DNA of 56,306 nucleotides from Streptomyces antimicrobicus (GCF_020532625.1 NZ_JAJAUY010000027.1:1-56306), one strand, 5' to 3'. Shown: positions 16,675-24,864, counted from the stretch's first letter. Numbers and translations: made by a program. The notes: generated by a model from the sequence alone, not told the origin.

Positions 16675-17378
16675 GGACCGGGCCGAGGGCCATGCGGAAG
16701 CTCAGCGCCCGCATCGTCCGCAACCTCCCCCCGCCGTCCGGCGACGACCAGCTCGTCCCCGCGATCGGCCAGGTCCTCGGCCGGCTGAGAGGACGGCCGG
16801 TCCGGCTGCGGAAGGCCGCCTTCCCGCCCTCCACCGCCAGTGGGCTCTGGGTCGACCGCGCCAGCCACGACCTGATCGTCTACGAGGAGAACACCAACCC
16901 CGAGCACCAGCTCGTGATCATCGGCCACGAGGCGTGGCACATGTTCCAGGGCCACGGCCACCACGGCCCCGGCGCGGGCCCGGGCACCGCCTCGGGATCC
17001 GGCGCGGGGTCCGGCCACGGTGCGGGGTCGGGCCCCGGTGCGGGATCCGGCCCCGTCCCCGGCCGCTCCGCCTCCCGTTCCGCCGGCCACCTCGCGGCGG
17101 ACACCCGGGCGGCGGACGCCCTGGCGCAGTTCGTCGCCTTCGTCTCCGACCTCGACGGCAGCGAACTGCCGCCCGCCGAGCGGACGGACATCGCGATCCA
17201 CCTCGCCTCCCGCGCCGACACCCCCGAGGCCCGCGAGGAGATCGAGGCCGAGCGCTTCGGCATCCGGTTCGCCACCGACGTGCGGGCGGCGCTGGAAGGC
17301 GTCGGCCGGCCCTCCGACCCGCAGCACGTGGCCGGACGCATCCAGCGCTCCATGGCCCACCGCTTCCCGCGGCCCTGA
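16671..17378 (+). CDS. ImmA/IrrE-like zinc metalloprotease (often annotated 'toxin-antitoxin system, toxin component')
   Basis: A 235-residue protein with the zinc-protease motif HEAWH (residues 86-90) and a downstream acidic helix EEIEAERFG that can supply the third ligand, as in ImmA/IrrE. Between them is a Gly/Ser/Pro-rich low-complexity insert (about residues 99-133) made of GSGAGSG-like repeats. The start overlaps the XRE stop by 4 bp. By analogy it would cleave or inactivate the adjacent XRE repressor in response to a signal; this is inference. The family also carries a toxin label in automated annotation, but I see no sign of RNase or other toxin chemistry. Confidence 0.8.
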   Translation: MRTGPRAMRKLSARIVRNLPPPSGDDQLVPAIGQVLGRLRGRPVRLRKAAFPPSTASGLWVDRASHDLIVYEENTNPEHQLVIIGHEAWHMFQGHGHHGPGAGPGTASGSGAGSGHGAGSGPGAGSGPVPGRSASRSAGHLAADTRAADALAQFVAFVSDLDGSELPPAERTDIAIHLASRADTPEAREEIEAERFGIRFATDVRAALEGVGRPSDPQHVAGRIQRSMAHRFPRP

Positions 17379-17433
17379 CGGTCCGCCGTAACCCCGGCCG
17401 GTCGGCACCCGTCCCGGTCCCACTGGTCCCACC

Positions 17434-17509
17434 GGCTCCGTCGGCTCCGTCGGCTCCGTCCGCCCCGGCGGTCCCGGCAGTCCCGGCGGTCCCGGCGGTC
17501 CCGGCAGTT
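17434..17509. repeat. 9-bp tandem repeat array in the operon spacer
   Basis: The 205-bp spacer between the metalloprotease and membrane-protein genes contains a continuous 9-bp periodic array: GGCTCCGTC three times (17434-17460), then GGTCCCGGC and AGTCCCGGC variants to about 17509. It is not translated in a credible frame. A strong GAGGAG ribosome site for the next gene follows at 17570-17575. Confidence 0.8.
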
Positions 17510-17583
17510 CAGATGCCCCCTCGGTTCCGTCACTTCCGTGCGGTTCCGTTCGGTTCCACCCCACCTAGAGGAGAAGCAGCACG

Positions 17584-18858
17584 TTGCCGTCCGGAACCAG
17601 CAGTCTCAGCTTCTACCTCTGCGGGATCATGCTCCTGCTCGTCTGCGCCCTGAAGATCCCCGCGCTGCTCCGCCGCCGGAGGGACGGCCTGCTCCGCGCG
17701 GCCTGCCTGCTCCTCTTCGTCGCGGGCTGGCTGATGATCTTCGCCGCCCCGGACTCCATCGTCGCGCTCAACCGGCTCACCGGCACGCCCAACTTCGCCG
17801 CCCCGGTGGTGTACGCGACGATGATCGCTTTCGCCGGGGCCAGCCTGCTGCTCATCATCAACTGGCGCCCCGGGGCGCCGGAGCAGACCCGGCGGCTCTC
17901 GCGCGTGTGCCTGATCGCCTACGGCCTGGCCGTCGTCGCGGTCGTCGGACTGTTCTGGGCCGGGGACGCCCCCGTGGAGCAGGTGACGCTCTTCGACGCG
18001 TACTACGCGAACACCCCCTTCATCCGCGAGATGATCGTCACCTACCTGGTCGCCCAGGCCGTGGCGATGGTCGCCGCGAGCGTGCTGTGCTGGCGGTGGT
18101 CCCGGGAGGTCCGCGGCTCGCTGCGGGCCGGGCTGCGCATCCTCGCCCCCGCGTACCTGATCAACGTCTGCTACGACGCCATGCGCCTGGTGGCGGTGGC
18201 CGCCCGCTGGACCGGCCACGACCTGGACTTCCTCGTGGACGAGGTCTCCCCGCTGCTCGCCAGTCCCACCGCGGTCCTCGGCGCCGTCGGGTTCCTGGTG
18301 CCGCTCGCGGGTCCCCGCGTGACCCGGACGGTACGCGCCGTGCGCCAACTGCGGCTGCTGCGACCGCTGTGGCTGGCCCTCAGGCAGGTGCCCACCCCCA
18401 GCGCGATCCGCAGCTCCCTGCCCTGGTGGCGGACCCCGCCCACCGTGCTCCTCACCGGGCGGAGGACGGCCCTGTACGACGCCGTGCTCGCGCTCGCCCC
18501 CTACTGCGACCCCGCGGTCCGCGAGGCGGCGCACCGCGCGGCCCTGCGCGACGGCCAGGACGAGGCCCGCGCGGCGGTCACCGCCGACGCCGTCATGATC
18601 CTCGTCGCCCGCGATCGGCAGCGCACGGGACCGGAGCGGCTGGACCACGGCGCCCAGGCCTCGGCCGTACGCGGGCAGGACCTGATTCCCCTTTCCTTGG
18701 CGGTCGCCTCGGTGACCGGCCCCGACCTCCGCGCGTACGCGGCGTACGCGGATCCCGCACCCGGGCCCGCGCCCGGACCGGCCACCGGACCCGCACCCGG
18801 ACCCGCACCCGCACCCGCACCCGCACCCGCGCAGACAGCAGAAAGCAGCCCGTCATGA
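17584..18858 (+). CDS. Multi-pass membrane protein, MAB_1171c-family putative transporter
   Basis: A 424-residue protein with about seven hydrophobic segments in the first 250 residues (FYLCGIMLLLVCALKI, LLRAACLLLFVAGWLMI, YATMIAFAGASLLLII and others), then a cytoplasmic region of about 150 residues. The start is TTG at 17584, 8 nt after GAGGAG. The C-terminal 40 residues are a Pro-Ala-Gly repeat encoded by short CCCGCA/CCCGGA tandem repeats. The family recurs in actinobacteria next to an XRE regulator and an ImmA-like protein, as here. No transported substrate is known. Its stop overlaps the monooxygenase start by 4 bp. Confidence 0.8.
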   Translation: MPSGTSSLSFYLCGIMLLLVCALKIPALLRRRRDGLLRAACLLLFVAGWLMIFAAPDSIVALNRLTGTPNFAAPVVYATMIAFAGASLLLIINWRPGAPEQTRRLSRVCLIAYGLAVVAVVGLFWAGDAPVEQVTLFDAYYANTPFIREMIVTYLVAQAVAMVAASVLCWRWSREVRGSLRAGLRILAPAYLINVCYDAMRLVAVAARWTGHDLDFLVDEVSPLLASPTAVLGAVGFLVPLAGPRVTRTVRAVRQLRLLRPLWLALRQVPTPSAIRSSLPWWRTPPTVLLTGRRTALYDAVLALAPYCDPAVREAAHRAALRDGQDEARAAVTADAVMILVARDRQRTGPERLDHGAQASAVRGQDLIPLSLAVASVTGPDLRAYAAYADPAPGPAPGPATGPAPGPAPAPAPAPAQTAESSPS

Positions 18859-20276
18859 GAGAAGCCACGAGCTGGGCACCCCGGCACGTCGTCGTCGTCG
18901 GGGGCAGCATCGCCGGCATGCTCGCGGCGGCCGCCGTCAAGGACCACGTCGCCTCGGTCGAGGTCGTCGAGGCGCACGAACTGCCCGAAGGGCCACTGCC
19001 GCGTACGGGAGTTCCGCAGGCGGCGCACATCCACTGGCTGCAGGCCGGCGGAGCGGAGGCGATCGACGCGCTGCTGCCGGGCACCGTCGACCGCCTGACG
19101 TCGGCGGGCGCCCACCGCGTCCCCGTGACCACCGACATGGTCATCCACTCCCCCGAGGGCTGGTACCGCCGCTGGGAGCACGCCACCCACTTCGTGATCA
19201 CCGCCAGCCGCGACCTGACCGACTCCGTGGTCCGCGCGAGGGTCCTGTCCGACCCCCGGGTCCGCCTGCGCAGCCGGTGCAGGGCCGTCGGCCTGACCGG
19301 CGACGCCCGCACCGTCACGGGGCTCAGGGTCGAGCAGGCCGACGGCACGGTCCGCGAACTGCCCGCCGACCTGGTCGTCGACGCCTCCGGCCGCTCCTCC
19401 CGGCTGCCCGAGTGGCTCGCGCACCTGGGCGTCACCGGCCTCGCCGAGGACCACATCGACTCCGGCCTGGCCTACGCCAGCCGGCTCTACCGCGCCCCGG
19501 TCCCCAACCGCGGCTGGCCGGTCGTGGGAGTGCAGGCCGATCCGCGGCTTCCTGGGCCCGCCGGCGCCGGGGGCATCCTGCCGATCGAGGGCGACCGCTG
19601 GCACGTCAGCCTGATGGGCGGTCCGGGCGGCCGGCCCACCCGCGACCCGGAGGACTTCGAGCCGTTCGCCCGCGCCCTGCGCCACCCCGTCCTGGCCGAC
19701 CTCCTGCGCCACGCCGAACCCCTCACCGAGGTCAGCGTCACCCACAGCACGGCCAACCGCCGCCACTACTACGAACGCCTGCGCTCCTGGCCGGAGGGCC
19801 TGGTGGCGCTCGGCGACTCGGTCGCCACCTTCAACCCGGTCTACGCCCAAGGCATGTCGGTGGCGGCCCTGGGCGCCGTAGCCCTGCGCGACGCGCTGGC
19901 GACCCGCCCGTCCCCGGGCCTGGCCCGGCGCGCCCAACGCGCGATCGCCCGCCCCGTCGACACCGCCTGGACCCTGGCGGTCGGCCAGGACATCCACTTC
20001 CCCTCGACCCGCGGCAAACACCCGACCGTGGCCGACCGCCTCCTGCACCGCTACGTCAGCCGCCTCTCCCGCACGGCCACGGGCTCCTTCCACGCGGCCA
20101 CGGCCCTGACGAACGTCCTGTCCCTCCAGTCCCACCCCACCTCCCTGGTCACCCCCCGCACCCTCCTGACGGCCCTCAGAGGCCCCACCCGCCCCCCACT
20201 CACCCACCCACCCCTCACCCCGACGGAACAGGCCCTGCTCGACGGGCCGGCGAGGACCGGCCGAGGCGGATCATGA
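18855..20276 (+). CDS. FAD-dependent monooxygenase/oxidoreductase
   Basis: This 473-residue flavoprotein has an N-terminal Rossmann motif (VVVVGGSIAGM, about residues 12-22), the motif VVDASGRSSRLP in the middle and the FAD-ribityl motif GDSVATFNPVYAQGMS near residue 325. It resembles class A flavin hydroxylases and geranylgeranyl reductase-like enzymes. The ATGA overlap with the membrane-protein gene shows it belongs to the XRE operon. The substrate is unknown; a hydrophobic compound handled with the membrane protein is a reasonable guess only. No terminator hairpin is obvious after it. Confidence 0.87.
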   Translation: MREATSWAPRHVVVVGGSIAGMLAAAAVKDHVASVEVVEAHELPEGPLPRTGVPQAAHIHWLQAGGAEAIDALLPGTVDRLTSAGAHRVPVTTDMVIHSPEGWYRRWEHATHFVITASRDLTDSVVRARVLSDPRVRLRSRCRAVGLTGDARTVTGLRVEQADGTVRELPADLVVDASGRSSRLPEWLAHLGVTGLAEDHIDSGLAYASRLYRAPVPNRGWPVVGVQADPRLPGPAGAGGILPIEGDRWHVSLMGGPGGRPTRDPEDFEPFARALRHPVLADLLRHAEPLTEVSVTHSTANRRHYYERLRSWPEGLVALGDSVATFNPVYAQGMSVAALGAVALRDALATRPSPGLARRAQRAIARPVDTAWTLAVGQDIHFPSTRGKHPTVADRLLHRYVSRLSRTATGSFHAATALTNVLSLQSHPTSLVTPRTLLTALRGPTRPPLTHPPLTPTEQALLDGPARTGRGGS

Positions 20277-20290
20277 TCAACGCTCTGTCC

Positions 20291-20403
20291 TAGAATGGCG
20301 GCACCATCTCAGCGGCCCGCCGGGCTTCCGCTCCACCTCCGTGGACCTCGAAGGACATGCCCCCACCCGCGCGAGCTACTTCGTGCTGCCTGGGGGCATT
20401 TTC
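20291..20403 (+). promoter_or_regulatory. Structured leader of DUF2075 gene 1, with promoter -10
   Basis: TAGAAT (20291-20296) is a good -10. It is followed by a small hairpin block (20312-20330, core GCGGCCCGCCGGGCTTCCG). A large stem then pairs ATGCCCCC (20357-20364) with GGGGGCAT (20392-20399). Inside it, GCGCGAG (20369-20375) pairs with TTCGTGC (20380-20386) around a 4-nt loop. The GGGGG strand is the only Shine-Dalgarno-like sequence before TTG 20404, so folding would hide it; the stem is also followed by a short U run, as in a terminator. The same elements precede the paralogue at 24765. See findings. Confidence 0.7.
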
Positions 20404-22275
20404 TTGCTGTTCCGTGAGTCCGCGGCCTCGCTGGCCGACCGCACCCACCTCGAAGGACGGCTGGCAGAGCTCCTCACCGAGAACTTCCTGCACAAGCACC
20501 GCCACCGGCCGCAACCGTCGGAGGTGCGCTCCTGGGAGCGCAGCGTCCCCGCGCTCACCAATGCGCTGGTGGAGGCGGGGCTCGGCGAGGTCGAGATGCT
20601 GCTGGAGTACGGACTGCCCCTGACCAGCAAGCGCGCGGACGTGATACTCGCCGGAGTGCACCCGGCGACCGGCGAGCCGTCGTACGTGGTCGTGGAGCTC
20701 AAGCAGTGGAGCAACGCGTACCCGGAGGAGGACGATCCGCTGCGGTGCCGTATCGACACCTACCCCGGTCCGGTTCTCAACCCGATCGAGCAGGTGCGGG
20801 GCTACTGCGAGTACCTGGTCGCTTTCAACGGGGCTCTGGAGCAGCACCCTGAGTGGCTCGCCGGGGTGGCGTACCTGCACAACGCCACGGAGTTCGGCGT
20901 CGCGGGGCTGCGCGACGTACCGGAGGACGAACGCGGTCGCCTGTTCACCGGTGAGCAGCGGGGCGCGTTCCTGGCCTACCTTCGCTCGAGGCTGGCCCCG
21001 CGGCCCGGTGCCGAGGCGGCCGACATCCTGCTGCAGGGGAAGGTGCGCCCGTCCAAGCAGCTGATGGCGGTCGCCGCCGAAGAGGTGCGCAGCCGCGAGC
21101 AGTTCGTCCTGCTGGACGAGCAGCGGCTCGCCTACGAGACGGTGATGTCGGCCGTCAGGAAGGCTCGGCGCTCCCACCACAAGCAGGTGATCGTCGTCGC
21201 GGGCGGACCGGGCTCCGGCAAGAGCGTGATCGCCCTGTCCCTGCTCGGTGACCTGTACCGGCGTGGAGTCCCGGCACTCCACGCCACCGGATCGCAGTCG
21301 TTCACCAAGACAATGCGCAAGGTCGCGGGCGCTCGCAAGCCGGAGGTCCAACGGCTGTTCCGCTACTTCAACAGCTTCATGGAGGCCGAGCCCAACGATC
21401 TCGACGTGCTCGTCTGCGACGAGGCGCACCGGCTGCGCAAGACCTCCGCCAACCGGTACACCAAGGCCGAGCTGCGCACGGGCCGGGCCCAGGTGGCAGA
21501 GCTGATCGACGCCGCCCGGGTGCCCGTGTTCCTCCTCGACCAGCATCAGGTGGTGCGTCCCGGGGAGATGGGCACCGTGCGGGAGATCCAGGACGCCGCC
21601 GCCGAGCAGGGACTGGAGTGCACGGTGGTGGAGCTGGACAGCCAGTTCCGCTGCGGGGGCAGCGACGCGTACCTGCGCTGGGTGACGGGCCTGCTGGGTC
21701 TGGAGGGTGACGGTCCCGGCGTCTGGGAGCCGGACGGCAAGGTGGAACTGCTGACGGCGGACAGCCCGCAGGAGCTCGAGGACTTCCTGACCGCCCGGCG
21801 CGCCCAGGGTTACGGGGCGCGCATGTCCGCGGGGTACTGCTGGAAGTGGACGACGAAGATCACACCGGACATGAGCACGCTTCCGGCGGACGTCGTCATC
21901 GGCGACTGGGCCCGGCCGTGGAACCTGTACGGGGACCGCTCCTTCCTGGGCGCACCGCCCGCCCCGCTCTGGGCGACCGATCCCGCGGGCTTCGGCCAGG
22001 TCGGTTGCGTCTACACCGCGCAGGGCTTCGAGTACGACTGGTCCGGTGTGATCATGGGCCCGGACCTCGTCTGGCGGAACGACCGCTGGATCGTGGACCG
22101 GCTGGCCTCCAAGGATCCCTCGTTCACCAGGTCGACCCCGGACGACGACGTCGACCGGCTGGTCCGCAACACCTACAAGGTGCTGCTGACCCGGGGCATG
22201 GTGGGCACGATCATCTACTCGACGGACCCCGAGACCCGGGAGAAGCTCCGCTCCCTGGTACCGGCAACGCCCTGA
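20404..22275 (+). CDS. Nuclease-helicase, N-terminal PD-(D/E)XK-like domain plus DUF2075 (Schlafen-like ATPase), paralogue 1
   Basis: From TTG 20404 the protein has 623 residues. The N-terminal part has a PD-(D/E)XK pattern, Asp79 in RADVILAG and Glu98-x-Lys100 in VVVELKQWS, suggesting a nuclease fold. The DUF2075 superfamily-1 helicase-like core has Walker A GGPGSGKS (267-274), Walker B VLVCDEAH (335-342), a Q-x-F-R-C-G-G-S-D-A-Y motif and the late YTAQGFEYDW. Translation could instead start at GTG 20341, without a ribosome site and through the leader hairpin. TTG 20404 matches where similarity to paralogue 2 begins (LLFRESA versus LLLKLSA). Function is unproven; nucleic-acid processing or defence is likely. 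Confidence 0.85.
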   Translation: MLFRESAASLADRTHLEGRLAELLTENFLHKHRHRPQPSEVRSWERSVPALTNALVEAGLGEVEMLLEYGLPLTSKRADVILAGVHPATGEPSYVVVELKQWSNAYPEEDDPLRCRIDTYPGPVLNPIEQVRGYCEYLVAFNGALEQHPEWLAGVAYLHNATEFGVAGLRDVPEDERGRLFTGEQRGAFLAYLRSRLAPRPGAEAADILLQGKVRPSKQLMAVAAEEVRSREQFVLLDEQRLAYETVMSAVRKARRSHHKQVIVVAGGPGSGKSVIALSLLGDLYRRGVPALHATGSQSFTKTMRKVAGARKPEVQRLFRYFNSFMEAEPNDLDVLVCDEAHRLRKTSANRYTKAELRTGRAQVAELIDAARVPVFLLDQHQVVRPGEMGTVREIQDAAAEQGLECTVVELDSQFRCGGSDAYLRWVTGLLGLEGDGPGVWEPDGKVELLTADSPQELEDFLTARRAQGYGARMSAGYCWKWTTKITPDMSTLPADVVIGDWARPWNLYGDRSFLGAPPAPLWATDPAGFGQVGCVYTAQGFEYDWSGVIMGPDLVWRNDRWIVDRLASKDPSFTRSTPDDDVDRLVRNTYKVLLTRGMVGTIIYSTDPETREKLRSLVPATP

Positions 22276-22464
22276 CTGTGCTGCCGAGTTAACATTGTCG
22301 CGCTGCGCACCTTCCCGGAGGGTACGAGGCGCGGGTTCATGGGTTGCCCCAACGGGCGGCGAGATCGGACTGGTTGTGCCCGTCGAGTGGCGACACACGA
22401 CGTGAGCGTGGACACCCGGTAGGGCGTCCCCCTGCCATTCCGCATCTCACCCTCTGGAGTGGCC

Positions 22465-22593
22465 ATGGCCTCGGTCGAGTACAAGTCTGCGCGTCGTGAG
22501 CGGATCCGCGAGATCCTGATCGACATCGCTGCGGGAGTCGTCTCCAACCTTCTGGTGGCGGCCCTGGTGGCGATTGCGAGCCTGCTCTTCTGA
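22465..22593 (+). CDS. 42-aa single-span membrane peptide
   Basis: A small gene starting MASVEYKSARRERIRE and continuing as a hydrophobic helix (about residues 18-42, including VVSNLLVALVAIASLLF). GGAG lies 5 nt before the ATG. The charged head and single membrane span suggest a small inner-membrane or toxin-like peptide. It is located between the two convergent DUF2075 genes, 190 bp after the first and just ahead of a strong hairpin terminator. I do not recognise a family. Start, ribosome site and composition look real, but function is unknown. Confidence 0.65.
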   Translation: MASVEYKSARRERIREILIDIAAGVVSNLLVAALVAIASLLF

Positions 22594-22601
22594 CGCAGGC
22601 A

Positions 22602-22628
22602 GGTGGCGGGCCCGGTGAGCCCGCCACC
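22602..22628. terminator. Bidirectional hairpin terminator between the membrane peptide and DUF2075 gene 2
   Basis: GGTGGCGGGC (22602-22611) and GCCCGCCACC (22619-22628) form a perfect 10-bp stem with a 7-nt loop, between two convergent transcription units. There is no U tract, as is usual in Streptomyces. Confidence 0.8.
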
Positions 22629-22650
22629 CCCGGCTCCTTCGGCGTTCCCG

Positions 22651-24765
22651 TCAGAACAGCCGCAGCTCCGCCTGCTTCGCGCCCCTGTGCTTGCGCTTCT
22701 TGCCCCGGCCGCCTCTGCCGGGGCGGGGCAGATGCGCCCTGCGGGCCTCCGGGGGGAGGTTTTCCCAGGTGGGGCGCAGGTCGTGGATCTCGACCTCGCC
22801 CACGAGTTCCTTGAGGTACGCCCTGGTCTCCGCGTCGGTGGAGTAGAGCACCGTTGCGCGGCTGGCCCTGGTCATCAGCACGTGGTACGCGTGACGGATG
22901 AGCCGCGCGAACTCCTCGTCGTCGACGCTGCCCGGTCGCACCTTGGGGTCGAAGGACCCGGGCCGGTCGACCCTCTTGATCTTGGAACCCGCCTCCGTGC
23001 GTTCCTTGCCCCGGCGAAAGACCCACTCGTCACCCCGGCGCACCATGTCCTCGCCCATGATCACACCGCACCAGTCCCACTCCAGGCCTTGCGCCGTGTA
23101 CACGCAGCCGATCTGCCCGAGGCCTTTGGCGTCCACCGACCAGGTCTTGGACGGCGGGGCCTGGCCTCCCTCGCAGGAGCTGTCGCTGTCCGCGTTCCAG
23201 GGCCGGTGCCAGTCGCCGATACGGACGTCCGGCTCCAGCCGCCTCTCCTTGCCCAGGGGTTTGGTCCAGGGCCAGCAGTAGCCCGCGACCATGCGCCCGG
23301 AAGCCCCGGCCAGTACCTCGGTGCGGATGATCCGCTCGAGTTCCTCGGGCGTGTCCACCACTTCCACGTGCATGAGTCCGTCCGGCCTCCACTGCTCCAC
23401 CGGCTCGTCCGCCACTCCCAGCACCGCGCGTACCCAGCGGATGTACGCGTCGCTGCCGCCGCAGCGGAACTGCTCCCGGAGGTTGCTGGGGACGAGTACG
23501 GCGTCGTGCCTCTTGGCGGCGTCCTCGATGAGGGCGACGGTACCGACCTCGTTGGGCCGGACCGACTGCCCCTCGTCCAGGAAGAAGACGGTGAGGCGGG
23601 AAGCCGCGAGCAGCTCGTCCACCTGCGGACCCGTGCCCCAGTCCTCCGGCTTCCAGAACCGGTTGGTGGACCGGTCCCGAAGGCGGTGGGCCTCGTCGCA
23701 GATCAGGACGTCCAGCGGCGGGTCCGGCGGCGTGACGAAGTTGCTGAAGTAGGTGAAGGACTCCCTGAACTCGCGGTCGCCGTAACCGACGTGCTCCTGA
23801 AGGGCCCCGTTGAAGGCCCGGCTGCCGCTGGCGTACTTGACCGTCCGCCCTTGCGCCTCCAGCTCGGCCTTGATCTGGAGGCCGATCGCACTCTTGCCGG
23901 TGCCGGCCCCGCCGGTCACCACGAAGACCACGCGGCGTTCGTCCGGGACGAGGGCGGGACGCTCCGGATCCGGCAGGACCTTGGCCGCGGTACTCAGGAT
24001 CTGATCGGCGACCTCCTTCTGCCTTCCTCGGAGGGTGAAGACGGTGTCCTCGCCCCGCGACGCGATCATGGCGTCCAGCAGGGGCGTGTTGCGCAGGCCC
24101 ATCCCCTGCAGCAGTTTCTCGGCCTCGGACGCGGCGCCGTCCTCCGCGAAGTGCTTGCGCAGATCGGAGAGCAACTGGTCGCGCCGGTCTCCCGTGTACA
24201 CGCGTGCGTAGGCACCCGTCGGCGCCCCCACGTCGATCAGGGGGCGCACGGAGTCCTCCGTGGCATTGTGCAGGTAGGCGAAGCCGCCGCACGCGAACTC
24301 CAGGCGCCCGAACGGGCCGCGCTCACCCGTGAACGCCTGGTAGTACTCGCGGAGCTGCAGGGCCGGATGCCTCTTCTCCCCCATTCCCGGCACGTGAACC
24401 AGCTCGGCGGCGGCCTGTTCCACCCTGGTCACCATCGACCAGCGCTTCAACTCCACCAACTGCACGGACGGCCCGCTCCCGGACGGGTGCCTGCCCACGA
24501 GGAGGACGTCGATCAGCCGGGGGTCACCGGGACGGTCGCTCTCGTCGATCGTCGCGGCACACTCGACGATCATCTCCACGTTCCCGCGCCCTGCCGCGAC
24601 GAGGTCGCCGGCGAGGCTGACCAGGCTCTCCGCCCAGGCGGAGCGCTCCGACAGCGAAGCGTCGGCACCGCGGAAGTGCCGCCACCGGGCGGCGAGGTGC
24701 GGCACCATGCGGCGACGGGCGTTCAGGGTGAGCAGATCCTTCGCCGACAACTTCAGCAAGAGCAT
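22651..24765 (-). CDS. Nuclease-helicase, PD-(D/E)XK-like domain plus DUF2075 (Schlafen-like ATPase), paralogue 2
   Basis: From ATG 24765 the protein has 704 residues and the same layout as paralogue 1. The nuclease-like motif is Asp86 (RLIDVLLVG) and Glu105-x-Lys107 (LVELKRWS). Walker A is GGAGTGKS (285-292) and Walker B VLICDEAH (353-360), followed by QFRCGGSDAYIRWV and CVYTAQGLEWDW. The C-terminus adds a basic tail (GRGGRGKKRKHRGAK) absent from paralogue 1, perhaps for nucleic-acid binding. GTG 24771 is an equally possible start. Overall similarity to paralogue 1 is moderate, so they are old duplicates or independent copies. It is convergent to paralogue 1, with a terminator between. Confidence 0.86.
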   Translation of the reverse strand: MLLLKLSAKDLLTLNARRRMVPHLAARWRHFRGADASLSERSAWAESLVSLAGDLVAAGRGNVEMIVECAATIDESDRPGDPRLIDVLLVGRHPSGSGPSVQLVELKRWSMVTRVEQAAAELVHVPGMGEKRHPALQLREYYQAFTGERGPFGRLEFACGGFAYLHNATEDSVRPLIDVGAPTGAYARVYTGDRRDQLLSDLRKHFAEDGAASEAEKLLQGMGLRNTPLLDAMIASRGEDTVFTLRGRQKEVADQILSTAAKVLPDPERPALVPDERRVVFVVTGGAGTGKSAIGLQIKAELEAQGRTVKYASGSRAFNGALQEHVGYGDREFRESFTYFSNFVTPPDPPLDVLICDEAHRLRDRSTNRFWKPEDWGTGPQVDELLAASRLTVFFLDEGQSVRPNEVGTVALIEDAAKRHDAVLVPSNLREQFRCGGSDAYIRWVRAVLGVADEPVEQWRPDGLMHVEVVDTPEELERIIRTEVLAGASGRMVAGYCWPWTKPLGKERRLEPDVRIGDWHRPWNADSDSSCEGGQAPPSKTWSVDAKGLGQIGCVYTAQGLEWDWCGVIMGEDMVRRGDEWVFRRGKERTEAGSKIKRVDRPGSFDPKVRPGSVDDEEFARLIRHAYHVLMTRASRATVLYSTDAETRAYLKELVGEVEIHDLRPTWENLPPEARRAHLPRPGRGGRGKKRKHRGAKQAELRLF

Positions 24766-24780
24766 GGACACGAGGTGGTT

Positions 24781-24864
24781 CCCCCAGGGCACGAGTGACT
24801 CGCGCGGGTGGGGGCATGTCCTGGTCGGAAGCCCGTCGGGCCGCAATCGGTTCCGGTGATCCTA
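24781..24864 (-). promoter_or_regulatory. Structured leader of DUF2075 gene 2, with promoter -10
   Basis: Minus strand: TAGGAT (24864-24859) is a -10. After 14 nt comes the 19-nt block at 24844-24826, which differs from gene 1 at one base. Then a 24-nt stretch (24822-24799) is identical to gene 1. CCCCC (24814-24810) can pair with GGGGG (24785-24781), and GCGCGAG (24805-24799) with CTCGTGC (24795-24789) around a 3-nt loop. The GGGGG strand is again the ribosome-site candidate, 9 nt before GTG 24771 and 15 nt before ATG 24765. Confidence 0.7.

Noticed and set aside
20341..20403. GTG 20341 as start of DUF2075 gene 1
   Set aside because: No ribosome site, and the sequence is explained as the conserved hairpin leader. 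It is kept as an alternative but not used.
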